From Laetiporus sulphureus 93-53 (lineage: Eukaryota; Basidiomycota; Agaricomycetes; Polyporales; Laetiporaceae): a stretch of DNA of 64,000 nucleotides. The position numbers were made by a program, and so were the translations under genes. The stretch covers positions 278,943 through 342,942 of the forward strand of contig NW_024468538.1 of the NCBI RefSeq assembly GCF_001632365.1, written 5' to 3'. Positions 1 to 11,296 of the stretch are shown here, piece after piece. Below the pieces are notes generated by a model that did no database searches, was not told the origin of the DNA, and saw only the letters and a program-made list of their open reading frames with translations. How positions within the stretch are numbered: position 1 is the stretch's first letter; every line of letters begins with the position of its first letter.

Positions 1-281
1 GCAGGAGTGGCATCGTCGCCGTCCTCGTCACCAACGTTGCTGTCTCCATCGTGGCTTCCGCCATCGTCCGCCTCCGGAGTCTGTACATCCACGCCGTCGT
101 AGTCCTCAGCGAGCGGCGTCTGCGCGCTTGTACTGGCGAGGGGAGACTCTGGTTCCTCTTCTTCTTCCTTCTGGTTGTCTGTGTCGCTAGTCACCACTTC
201 CTCCTCCTCCATGGGCTGTGGCACGCTGACGCGTGCCTTCCGAGGCTTGATGATGATTTTTGTTGACGACCTCGCCGGCAT
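1..281 (-). CDS. N-terminal part of an acidic, probably nuclear protein (cut by window edge)
   Basis: The reading frame opens at an ATG at 281 and runs off the left edge without a stop, giving 93 residues. It starts MPARSSTKIIIKPRKARVSV, a short basic stretch, and then becomes strongly acidic, with runs of Glu (EEEE, EEEEE) and later Asp/Gly-rich sequence. A basic patch followed by an acidic, disordered tail is common in chromatin and transcription proteins; that role is inference only. No domain is visible and the family is not recognised. The next gene (from about 1,256) is divergent, so the stretch between them would hold both promoters. Confidence 0.55.
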   Translation of the reverse strand, partial: MPARSSTKIIIKPRKARVSVPQPMEEEEVVTSDTDNQKEEEEEPESPLASTSAQTPLAEDYDGVDVQTPEADDGGSHDGDSNVGDEDGDDATP

Positions 282-1214
282 GGCTCACACGAGATTGTCG
301 TAGTCTTGTGGATTAAGTGTGATGTGTTCTGCCTTTGGGTACCAATGTGTCCGAGCTCATAAAGACGGTTTGCAAAGCGAAGTAGAAAGCTGCAAGCTCG
401 ACGCGTTCAGGCGCGTTCTCTTTGTGACCCGACATTTCCGCGTGACATGTTGTGACATCATCATACATACCAGGCCTTAGCGCCCGCAACAGGAGGTCGC
501 CGTTGATCATTAAATATTAATGAATCATTAACGAAGACAGTAAGCCGCACAGGAGGAACGCACAAGAGCAGCTGGACTGAAGGAACACTGATCACCGGTT
601 TCTGTGTTCATGCAGTCTCGGTTCTTTCAATGCGATGCGTCGATGATGCTTCAGAGAGGGAAAGTCCACGTAGTCGACGACAACGACAAGAGAAGTCAGC
701 AAACAACAGCCGCAGCTGACATAGAACAAGTTCATGAAACGGTCTCCACAAGCTTACACTTACAAGGATCAGGAGACTTAACGAAACCAAACAGTGAGTT
801 GTGGTGATACAATGCATTGATAGCGGTCGACATTACAATACATAGCAAGCAAGTGCCCATCGGCTACTCCAACACGGTGACAGGTCAGAATATACGCGCT
901 CTCAAACTTGGAGCGCAGCGATACTCGGCAAAACGACAAGGCGGGAATGTGTCCTCCGAAGCGACGGGCGGGGGTGATCGTTGTAGTATGCCCACGCATG
1001 GAGAATTCATGGCGCAACATCCCTATTGTGCAAGCCCAGCAGCCGGCAAGCTGTTTACTCTGCAGCGATACATGGAAAATGAGAACACGGCTCGGAATGG
1101 TGATGTGAAGGTTATACGCACTGGAACGAGCCCGCATTTTTCTGCGCTTGCGGCGGAGTCTGCGAGACCTCTTTTTCTTCCACTTCTCTCTCATTCTACA
1201 TGCAGTTCAGCAAC
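282..1214. other. Intergenic region, no gene seen
   Basis: Short open frames occur on both strands but none has protein-like composition or good splice signals. The region separates two divergent genes and probably holds both promoters. Confidence 0.5.
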
Positions 1215-1216
1215 CC

Positions 1217-1223
1217 TATAAAA
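1217..1223 (+). promoter_or_regulatory. TATA-box-like element
   Basis: TATAAAA lies about 33 bases before the proposed ATG at 1,256 of the next plus-strand gene. It is a good match to a TATA box, but its use as a promoter is inferred from position only. Confidence 0.3.
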
Positions 1224-1255
1224 CCCTCAGAGGGTGTGGACTTACATGCAACGAT

Positions 1256-2238
1256 ATGGAGAGTGCTAGCCTATTCCGAACTCCGAGTGCGGGATATGAG
1301 GTGCGTCGTACTGTACAGTTCCAGTTACATAATCTTCCCACGACTTTCGCCTTCCTTGTGTGCGTCGTGTCTTTTCCATCCACACTTTTTCTATCTCCTT
1401 CACCCATTCTGCTCATGAATCTTTCCGGAACGCCAACGATGGGTGTGAACTCGAGGGGTTCCCTGCCCTCCTGCGCTCGGAGTTCGAGGAGTATGTTGCT
1501 CTCTCCGCACCAGTGACACGCTCGACCTCACTGCTCAACTCAAAACTGCCAGCTCGACAAATCCGTGCCACGACGACGGGATAGGAGAACATGATATATT
1601 GAACGACGAAGAGATTGTAGACAACAACGGTGGCGAGTCAAAACGACCACCTATGGAGCGCTCATACACTCCCGGATCTTCTACAATCGCGCCTTCCTCT
1701 ATTGTCCAGTTCCCATCCAAACGCAGGCGCATAGCATCCTCAAACAAAGGCAACACAGGAGAAGGAGACACGTGGACGCGTTGGCCTGTGCCTGCCAGCG
1801 ACCTGTATGTTCCCGAGTTTAGCCTTGAGGACGAGGTCCGAATCCTGGCAGAACACTTTCTGCAGAACGACCATTCGTACAGCGGCGAAAGAACTCTCCA
1901 TCTGTGGACGCAGAAGCAGAGTGTCTCAGGCAGACTGACAATATCCGATTACTGTCGTCATTGGTTGCATTAGTCATATGTGAGTTTCAAACTTCCGTTC
2001 ATGGCATATTTTCGCTCCTTGTCATGATGTTTGAGGCATTTGGCTTTAGCAAGGGCTCCCCTTGCGCTGCAGAAACTTATCTCAGCTACCTTCGGGCCGT
2101 CTGCTTTGGCGGGCGCGTCCGCTATTTCTGAACCATCCTTGATTGTGTTTTGACATTGCTTAGATCATAGTGCTTATACCATGTCTGCTGCAGGGTGCCA
2201 TTGATGTTGTTCCTGCCATTGACGTTGTTCCAACCTGA
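1256..2238 (+). CDS. Unrecognised conserved-looking protein, multi-exon
   Basis: Exon 1 (1256-1296) begins MESASLFRTPSAGYE and ends at a GTGCGT donor. Exon 2 begins about 1457 (GFPALLRSEFE) and ends at a GTATGT donor at 1491. Exon 3 begins at 1553 and reads into a segment rich in Trp, Pro and acidic residues (DTWTRWPVPASDLYVPEFSL). Downstream, the clearly coding stretch DAEAECLRQTDNIRLLSSLV lies in another frame and ends at a strong GTGAGT donor at 1979. Further exons follow, about 2051-2142 (ALQKLISATFGPSALAGA) and about 2195-2238, ending AIDVVPT and a stop. I could not find an intron that explains the frame change between about 1,860 and 1,900. It may be a missed splice, a one-base error or a lesion. 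Function unknown. Confidence 0.4.
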
Positions 2239-2451
2239 ACGTAGCCTAATGGATGATAATGTGGTGTCGCCATCCGTATTACATCGTACTATATTATGTA
2301 TCGTACCCACGGATCTCGCTGAATTCTCGCTCAGTATATGCTATGGATGTGAATGCGTCGAGCCTGTCGCAATCCAATGTACGGTCGCTCGACCTGTATT
2401 CGGTCTTTGTTCTGAACTGCTCGCCCGGCACATTGAAGAACTCTGCTGTCA

Positions 2452-3369
2452 TCACATTGGCGCTATACCGCTCATGACTTCATACAATCCATCCGTAGGC
2501 CTCTTGCTCAGTTGTTCACTCCAGAAGTGCATAATCGGCTCCCATTCATCTTTCGAGCGTGGCATCCCATCGGCACCGCCCATTTTGACCTCGATGAAGT
2601 GACTAAATCCCTTTTTAAATGAGGCGATAGCGCCCGGGGGTAATGCGCTGTCGGCCGGCGGAGGGCGGTGAAACAGCAGGAGAGGTGTCGGACAGAGCTT
2701 CGAGAGAGTGGGGTACGACAGCAACGGGCCAGACACGCTCACAACAGTTCCAAGCGGGCGAAGATGGTATTCTGCATTGCGTTGCTGGTTGGCCAGCTCG
2801 GCTTTCCACCATTTGAGCGCAAACTCGGAGGCGACGGTACCACCCTGAGCAAAGCCGAAAAAGTGCATGAGCTGCGGTGCCCAGCCGCAGTCACTGATGA
2901 GGTGCGTGAGAATGGTACTGAGGAGGTCGAGAGCAGGCGTGGGGTTGGGTTGTGCGAGGAGGTCGCCGAGGGGGTCGAAGGACGTATACCACTCGAATGC
3001 TTGTTCGTAGAGGAACGGTATCCTACCAGAAATTAGGCCCGGCATCATATAGGGAGTGCAAGGATGAACGCACTGTTCTGGTGCCCGTAGAGCAAGAGTC
3101 GCAGTCTGCGGTAGCTTCAATTGGAGTCCCAACTTTCCAAAGGGAACTTGCGTGTCTCCTGAATGTAGCTATCAGATCGACCTCATATTGTCAAAAGATG
3201 ATCAAGGAGCATGCGAACCGAGTCCATGCAACAAGATCAGCAGATTCTCGTCCGTTCCATCGTCACTGGGATTGTAGGTGAAGGGGACAGGTATGGATGA
3301 CGACCTCGGTGGTGGCTTTGTCCTTGGACTGCTCTCTGGAGCTGACTCTCGAAGGTGGATTTCAAACAT
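2452..3369 (-). CDS. Acyl-protein-thioesterase/carboxylesterase-like protein lacking the catalytic triad
   Basis: Two exons, 3369-3219 and 3158-2452, give about 285 residues. The junction reads HGLGDTQVPFGKLGLQL, the oxyanion-side loop of the phospholipase/carboxylesterase (APT/LYPLA) alpha/beta-hydrolase family. At the nucleophile elbow the sequence is FFGFAQGGTVASE, with codon GCT at the centre, so the family's serine (GFSQGG) is alanine. The strand that should carry the acid residue reads LLLFHRPPPADSALPP, without the usual HGxxDxxV. The C-terminal region reads GADGMPRSKDEWEPIMHF, without an obvious catalytic histidine. The fold is likely kept while hydrolysis is probably lost. It may belong to a fungal subfamily that always lacks the serine. 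Its cellular role is unknown. Confidence 0.75.
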
Positions 3370-3652
3370 GTTGCGGTTGAACGTCTAGCGACTGCTCGTC
3401 TGTCTGTCGACCAGCCAGCATTCTGTGATAGCAAAAGTATCTAGAAGCTGAGCGCTGGTATAGCTCTGTTGTGAACGCGCGACAGGTTTCAGTCGCCGTT
3501 CTGCTCTGATGGCCACAGGTAGCTGATAGCAGATCGTAAAATACAGGATTCCCATCAAAAATTACATCGCACAAGATACAGCAGAACAAGAAAGCAAGCA
3601 ACCATATGAAGCGCAATAAAGTCCGTCGAAACGCTTTATACGCTCGTGATAC

Positions 3653-6600
3653 TCAGTGGCGAATTCGTTTTCTCCGGAATTGAATCTCATCAACTTGTGT
3701 GGCCTGAGTGGCTTGAGATGCAGACGGCTGGCCGTTTGGCGAAGACCCTGCATTGCCTTCCTCATCTTGCGGCGTTCCTTCGACCATTGCATCTACTTCC
3801 TGCTCCTCATCGTCTGCTCGGGTGCGCTTGCGAGACGCAATGGGGGTTTCTAACGACAGTGACGGCTCCTCAGGTGGCAGTTCCACCTGCACGAGTTCTG
3901 GAGATGTAGTCAACGAGCTCATCGCCGAACTTGTCGAAGACTTGCGCCCATACGCAGCGCGTGGCCGCGGTCGAGCCTTGGGCGTGCTAAGACCCTGTGG
4001 CCGCACCGGCGTGTGCGGGGCCTCTCCGTCTGTGGTCTCCGCTTCACCGTCTGTACCAGATTGCGCCAATCTGCTACTGCGACGTGTTGGTCTTGGCTTT
4101 GGACGCGGCGGTTGCTGGATGGCGCCTTCCTCGCCAGTCTGATCGCCATCATGTCCTTCATCGTCCGTGGTGAGCATCTCGGTGGTTTTTGCTCCCTTCT
4201 TCGCGGCCCTGCCTGCCTTCGCTCGCGTAGCTGGAGGCGGAAATTAAGATCGCTCATCATGACTAAAGTCGAACAGCGTACCCTTGTCCTTGGACATAGC
4301 CGAAGAGAGTCGCTTCTCATACGCGCGATACGGCTCCCATGGCTTTGAAGTGGGAGAAATTTCGAGCTTATACTGCGCAATTACTTGATCAAGATGGGCT
4401 TTTCTGCAAGTACCGCTATATTAGCAGTGATTGAGATACCATCGCAGAATACTTACATCGTCAGTGCATCCCTATTGTCTACCGTAGAGAGGAGTGGCAG
4501 CAGAACCTTGAAGAACGAGATGCTCTTGTTGCGGGCCTTCTTGTTCTTGGCACTTTCGAAAGCGGCCAATCGCTTGCAGATCCAAGTAAGACTAGTTGTA
4601 TGAATGTCGACCACATATTGGCCTTCCAACTTCTTCACGACCGCGAGTTGGGCTCCACGAATGATGAGACATGACGCAAGAACCTTCCCTAGAGCAATGG
4701 AATGCTCTATAGAATGCATGACGCCCTCAAGCGACAGTGTGAAGGACTGTAGCGATGCTTCGTGAGCGCTCATTGATGGTGAGAAATGATCACTCACATC
4801 ACGGAGGGCTTGGCAGATGACGGCGACAACTATTGGCCCATTGTCCTTATACATACCTTCTTCGCGTAGGATTTCGACAATCACCTTGGAACAAAGATCG
4901 AAGGCCGGGCCAAGACGGCCGTAATGCGCAAGGAGAACCGCTGAATGTTGGAAACGGATAACTCCGGCTCGGATTGCACGTAAGAACGTAGCCATGACTT
5001 CCATAAATGCATATTCCTTCTCCAATTCTGCACGCAAGGGGTTGCGTTTGACTAGCAGGATTCCATTGAGCATCAATCAGGTTGTACAGTGTCCGCAGAA
5101 ACGTACCGATCGAGCGCTGTCTGGCGGATTGGTCCCCATTGGCAACTGCCTTCTTCCCAGCTTTGGCTTGTGCTTCATCGCCAAGCCGGCTGCTATCGCT
5201 TTCTTCGTCTTCGTCGCTGCTGCCTTCACGAGCAGGGCCCGCTTCCTCCAGCTCATCAGCATAGCGTTCAATCTCAGCCTGAATGAAGCCAGCACAGCGA
5301 TACTGCACTTCGTCATCTAGGGACAGCGCCAAGGATGCGGTCGGCAAACGACTGCCATCCGGAGCTATTGACTGAGCTGGACAAAAGAGGATATGCAAGT
5401 TCATTAGGTTTTGGAAAGCCTGGCGAATGGATGAGCCTATCAATTGCGATCGAGAAAATGTCAGGCTAACCGCTCTTCTAACGCCCTCGGCAGTGTTCGA
5501 TTGCGTGCCAACGGCGAACTCGAGCAGCTTCTCGAGTAGGGACTCTCGCTGTTCCCTAAGATGCTCCTTGAAGCGTGCTTCGTCGACAGTGAGCTCACCC
5601 TCGGTTGCAGTCAATGCCCGTGCTTTCCAGATGATATGGAGAGTCAATATTTGTAGCGCGCGATCTACCATCTAATTGACTCATTAGTTCTCAGAGCAAC
5701 CCTGCGTAGATCGTCAAGAAAACATACCGACTCCTCTTCTCTGTACCCCAGCCTTCCACGTTCGGCAAGAGCACTGATGATGTCCCATGCGCTACTCTGC
5801 TTACCGCCTTCGTCCTCCTCTATCCACGCGGTTAGGTCTCGTATGCCAATCAGTGCCGCTACGCGCGCACAAACGGCTGCGAGTGCTAGCACCTCATCCT
5901 CTGAGAAAGAGGCAATCTCAATCTCCTCTCGGCCTGAGATGCCATCTCGCAACGACGTAGAGAGTTCATCTTCGAGCTCTAGGATCTTGGCGCTATTAGT
6001 GTTGGAGAGGCTCGTAGCATCTAACAGGTGCCGGATCGTGCTGACGGCATTAGTCAACACTATCAGGGAGGAATGCGATAGGAATTGCTTGGAGATGTCA
6101 TCCCACAGACTGGCATAAGCCTATAAGCAGTTTTAGCTGAGCAAATTGTACTGATAGACCATCTTAAGAAACAAACCGTCATCATCCTCATCTCCAGATA
6201 CAGGTCGAGATCCATCAATTGTGGAATAATTAGCACCTCAGCCATCCTGTTCTCGTCTGTCTGATGTTTGACGAAAAGCTTAGGCAAGGCTTTGATGAGA
6301 GCGCGGGTGATGTCAGACGACACGGTCTCGTCCTCCCCCTATGTCCCAACCAAAGAGTCAATATATAAATAAATGCGCCAGATAAAAGGCGGACCTTCTT
6401 AGCGTGAGCAGCCTCTGCTTTAGCCTTCTGGAGAACTGCAACGAGCATCTCCAGGAGCACCCCTTCTTCCACCTCCTCCAATCGCCACGCTTCGTCAATC
6501 TCGGTGTCCTTTGTAGTCGACTCTTGTCCTTGAGAAGAAGTCTCCTCACCAACAGCGGAGTGGTCAAGGAGGAGTATGTCCAACAAGTTTTCCCACTCTC

Positions 6601-8597
6601 TCACAGGCTCAATCTCGTCCCATAAAGCCTCAACGGCAAGCGCGATGCGACCCTTCTGCCCTGTGGCGATGAGCGAAGCGATAGTCTTCGTTTTGACCTG
6701 GCTGGAAGTACCTTCGCCGAGCGTGTTCTCTTCATCCGAGTCAACATCTCCCGATGTTTTATCCAGAGCATGCCCCCATTTCACCAGCAACATACCGAGC
6801 GCTTTGATTTGCGCACGCTGCTTGTCCTGTGCGCCCGGCCTCTTACCGACCAGCCTCTCTTCCACGCTTTCTTCCCATACGCCACGCACGAAACCACTGA
6901 CAGCCTTGCGCACACGGGCTTCCTCGTCGAACACGAGCAAGCACAGCTTCTCACGCTGCTCGTCCTCCAGCAATCCATGCTTGTCGATAGCCTGCAGCAC
7001 CTGCACGACAGCGACACGTACAGACAGCTCAGTGTCTCCAACAGCCATCTCCACCATCCGAGGCTTGAAGCGTTCGGTAAAGTGCTGCAGGGCTGCGGCA
7101 CCGATATAAGCTGTCTGTTCATATGCCAGCGCAAGCGCGCGGACGGCCTCGAGTCGCACAGGCGTCTGTGCGTCTGAAAGTACCCAGCCGACGTACCGCA
7201 GGTACGCCCCATCCAGGAAATGTGCGGGATACTTCGCGAACCATAAGCCCATTGCGCGAACGCATTCGGCGCGGATGCTTGGGTCAAGATCGCGATAGCG
7301 GTGTACGAAAACCCTGAATCAACCATGAGTGTGGAGCAAGGTATGCAGACTTATCAACTGACCCGTCAACAAACTCTTTCAGGAACTCTGCGAGTTTGGC
7401 ACGTCGTTCTCGTACTTCTGCCGCCTTGCCTTCTAGTTCTTTCTCCCGAGCAGTACCTTCCTTGCCCCTGTTGGCCGCTGCCTTGCGCTTGCGCTCTCCC
7501 TCTCTCTGTCTGCTTACTATCTCTGCCTCTTTCTCTACCGCCGCGGCCACGTCGCAAAGCGCAGTTTCCACCTCGAGAGCGATGACAGTAGCAGTGTGCC
7601 GGAAGCTACGGAGTTGCGATGAAGACATCGCCACCACCCATGTCTGCAGGGTCGGCATGAGATCCGAGGTATACAGTGAGCCAAGCTCGGCGGAGGAGGC
7701 TATGAGACGCTCAAGGAACTCGGAAAGAGATTGCCGGAATCGCTTGAAGACGGGAAGTTTTGACGTAAGAGGATATATGGGAGAGTCATCCTGGCCACCA
7801 GATCAGACGAGAAACGATGAGACCCCACATTATACGCACGTTTTTGAGCGCTTCCGTGAAGTTGTCCAACGCATCAACCACCCCGTCATAGTCGACGACT
7901 TCGTCTGCGTTCACAGAATCGTTGCAACCACAAGTGCGTAAGATGCAATTGATGAACTCGGCAAGGCTGGGGTCTAGTGTGCGCGACAATGACTCCAGGT
8001 AGTCCTCCACGGTCGATTGTAGAGCCGCAGCAGGATTCATGATGGCATCTACGCATACACACATTGGCAGATAATATTTGATGAACGAATTAAGGACGTA
8101 CTGAAGAGAGGGTTGTCCCCTGAGATCTTTGTGTCCCTCGCAACCTGTTCCGCGTCGAAATCGGCAGCGTCAACACCATTCGGCCTTCTTCTACGCGTCG
8201 TAGTCCTTGCAGTAAGCTTCTTTGACTTAGATACGGTACTCTTGGTTGTACTCTTCGTCGTAGCAGCTTTCTTTGCACGAGGCTTCCTGGCTGCCGGTGG
8301 CCCATTCGTCTTAGCCTTCCCCTTCGCTGGACCCTTCGCTTTGGGCGCGCGGAAGTCTTCCTCTACATCAGCACCGCCATCGACAGAGTCTGGATCAGAC
8401 AGGTTGCTCTGCGCATCCTCGTCCGTGGTCGCGTCGGAACGCTTCCTCTTCAGTAATGTACTATTGACTGCTCGACTGATCAGAATCTGTTGCAGCAGAA
8501 ATGGGGCCGTGCCGCGCGCACCTGAGACGAAATGAGTGGCCTGTTTCTTTTCACGCTGTGATCTTCTTGGCTCCTGCGAGTTCCCAACGTCGGACAT
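3653..8597 (-). CDS. psc3: Cohesin complex subunit SA/STAG (Scc3/Psc3)
   Basis: This is the HEAT-repeat subunit of cohesin, which binds the Rad21/Scc1 kleisin and DNA and is needed for sister-chromatid cohesion in the nucleus. Exon 1 (8597-8102) encodes a disordered, basic N-terminus with Lys/Ala-rich segments. It joins exon 2 at 8048 to give NPLFNAIMNPAAALQSTVED, the hallmark start of the SA family. The STAG region follows (EFINCILRTCGCND). Long helical HEAT-type sequence fills the middle, for example TPVRLEAVRALALAYEQTAY near 7,160. The C-terminus is disordered, with RRSSRLA and a final RRKRIRH. About 1,350-1,400 residues after removal of a dozen or so short introns, close to the family norm. 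Paralogs Psc3/Rec11 or Irr1 cannot be told apart here. Confidence 0.9.
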
Positions 8598-9424
8598 GGT
8601 GAACGCGCGGTGAAAGTCGCGTAAGTGTTACGCGCAAAGCGCGTCTCCGAGTCGCGGACCGTGACCGTTAGGTTCTAGGAAATATGGCCACACAAGACTT
8701 ATCGGCAGCGCTTATCATACATTTATATACATCCAACCATCAAAATAAGGTAATTAATACTTCCTTCGAGAGCCCTTGATCCTGGTCTTCGATGCCTTGC
8801 GCGACAACAAGAACGATCATGAATGACGATTCTTGTCCGCTGAAGATATCTTTGCAGAAGCAGCGTGCTTACGATGCGAAACCGGTGGCCTGGTCAATCG
8901 GTGGTGGCGTTTCTTCAAGATTGACACTGCAACGTTCATTGTTGCAACGTTGGAATGTTTGATGATTCGTCACCAACTCACGCTGATAGTTCTCTAACGA
9001 TATGCTGGGTCGCGCGGCCGTGCGGTGGGGCTGGAGTACGCAACATGACGAACGATACGCCGAATGACTTGCGAGAATGCCATGTCGGCGACTCGACATA
9101 AAGTGCAACCAACGCAGCATGCGCGTGAGGCCTTGAGGGCTCCGTCTCCTATCGATACCCGTTTGCTCATTGGCTGAAAAACGGCGACTGATGTACACAC
9201 GCAGTTGCATTGTTCGTGGATTGTAACCCTAACGATAACGATCCTGCTCAGTGGTCTCGATCTCGAACGATCAAGCTATGCGGTGTCGTCATATGCCCCG
9301 TATACAAATCCCGGGTGATTGAAAAGGCGTGCCACAATATGGCTGGAGTCTCATCGACTCGCATACCCCTAGCTAAATCCACTGGTGGCTGTCTGTACTG
9401 AACCTCCTTCTGCTTGCTCTCACC
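8598..9424. other. Intergenic region with a weak small-gene candidate
   Basis: On the minus strand a short basic frame starts near 8,947 (MNVAVSILKKRHHRL) and meets a GTAAGC donor. Another basic tail (RKASKTRIKGSRRKY) lies around 8,755-8,800. I could not join them in one frame with confidence. No other gene is evident. Confidence 0.25.
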
Positions 9425-11296
9425 GTGTCGTGTAGAACTGAACGATTGCCGATGGGTGCCTCTCCAGCCCTGTCTCGGAAATCTTCCACTGTTGCGCTCA
9501 GTAGGACCATTCACGCAAAAGGAGCAACGACGTGTGCGCTTACCACTACTGAACCTGGCCTCCATGGCGAGGACGACGAACGTGGCAGTATCCCACCTAC
9601 CACCGCGCCTGTCCACAGTAAAACTAACGGTGGCGCGCGATGTTCGGCCTTTCATCATCCAAACTTCGCCTTGCAGTTCCCTGCGCTCTCTTACCCCGGC
9701 GCACGCAACGTCCCCAATACCTGGGCTCTATCCTTCGCACCTCCACTAAACGAAGTCCACCACCTCTTCACCGTTGCCGACGATTACGCGCGAGGAAATG
9801 CCCCATGTCGGTCAAACTCCGAGTCTCAGGTCCACACCTCTGACCGGCGAAAGATAGGACCGCTGAAATTCCTCCACAAACTCCCCGGTGGGCTCTTCGG
9901 AAAGACATACGTAGCGCGCGACTGCGCCACGGGTCGCATCGTGTGCACGCGCATCTCGAGAAAGGGGAAGATGCGGGAAGACGATACAATATTCCACGGA
10001 CTGCTCACGGAATTGCTATGCTACAAACACATCGCCGCACAAGAACCTATTAAGAAACTATTCGTCATGGAGTTGCATGGAGCCCTCCAAGACGACGACA
10101 ATGTCTTATTCGTCATGGCAAGCATGCCGTAAATCGAGATTCGTTTAGTCGTGCTAACGTCTCTTCATGCAGCCACTCATGGAAAGCGACCTCCTCGCTG
10201 AACTTCAAAATCCCATCGAGAAGCCCCGCATACGACGCTGGATTGCCCAAATTGTCCGTGACCCCTCATCCTAATCGCCAGAGTCTCCGCTGAACATAAT
10301 CGTTGTATATCCTCACCAGGCGATGGGCCTCGACGCACTCCACAACATGGGCATCATCCACCGCGACATCAAGCCCGAAAACATCCTCCTCGCCGCGCCC
10401 ACAGACAGCGTGCTCATCACCGACTTCAACGCGGCCTACTTCGCCCCAGAGAACGCGCCGCTCGAGACCGACGCCGTGTACACGTGCGAGTTCGTCGGGA
10501 GCAAGCCCTACCTCTCGCCGGAGGTCGCGAACAAGCAGTGGTATGGCAAGATGGTGGATTGGTGGGCTCTGGGATGTCTCATGTTCGACTTGATAGCAGG
10601 CGATGTTCGTCACAGCTTTCATAACCTGCTACACAGCACTCATATATGCCTCTACGACAGCTCCTATTCCGCAGCGATTCCCAGCGTGAACGGTACTTGA
10701 GTTGGGACGCAAAGTCCGAGGGTGCCTCCTTCCTGCAACGGGAAGCCCCAGACCTAGCCCCAGACGAGGAGTCTCTCCTACTCGGTGTACGTATCCCGAG
10801 CTCACTGCTCACCCGTCTCCCTCCAAATATCCTAACTGAAATGTACATCACGCAGCTCCTCCAACCTCGACCCCGATCCCGCTTCCAGATGAAAGATCTC
10901 CAGCGTCACCGATACTTCGCGGACAATAACAAGTACGCATGCGCTCACGCTTCTCCTGCTTCTTTTTCATTCTCTCGTCGAAGCCTCACGCGGCTGACAT
11001 CTCCGCCCGCCAGCGTCACCATCTTCCACGCTCTCAGAGAGCAGGCGCTCCGCTCTCCCTGCGGCAAGTCGCAAATTGAGCTGCTCATCCACGCGCTGAC
11101 CATCAGACAAATTGCTCTTGCAGGATATGGAAACGGCGTGCGCCAAGACGCGCTGCCACAGCCCAGCCCCGCACTCGCCGCGCTGCCGCTGTGCGCCGCG
11201 AGCGCAGCTCCCCGGGCCACGGGCGCGGACGGCGCCTTTGAGTTCCGCGACTTTGCGTGGGTGAATCCTCATGGGCTTTGGGGACCGGCGCGATGA
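9425..11296 (+). CDS. YANK/STK32-like serine/threonine protein kinase with unusual ATP site
   Basis: The N-terminus is not certain: the open frame starts at 9425, but homology-like sequence begins only near 9,840. Exons end at 10117, 10253, 10604, 10786 and about 10932, with starts at 10173, 10320, 10661 and 10856. The catalytic loop HRDIKPENILL and the AGC-type VDWWALGC are intact. The metal-binding motif is DFN, not DFG, as known for the YANK (STK32) group. The glycine loop is degenerate (LPGGLFGKTYVARD) and the usual ATP-anchoring lysine position reads CTR, so Lys is replaced by Arg. The C-terminal tail FEFRDFAWVNPHGLW resembles the ends of related fungal kinases. It may be a weak kinase or a pseudokinase. 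One intron (10118-10172) appears to use a GC-AG border. Confidence 0.7.
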
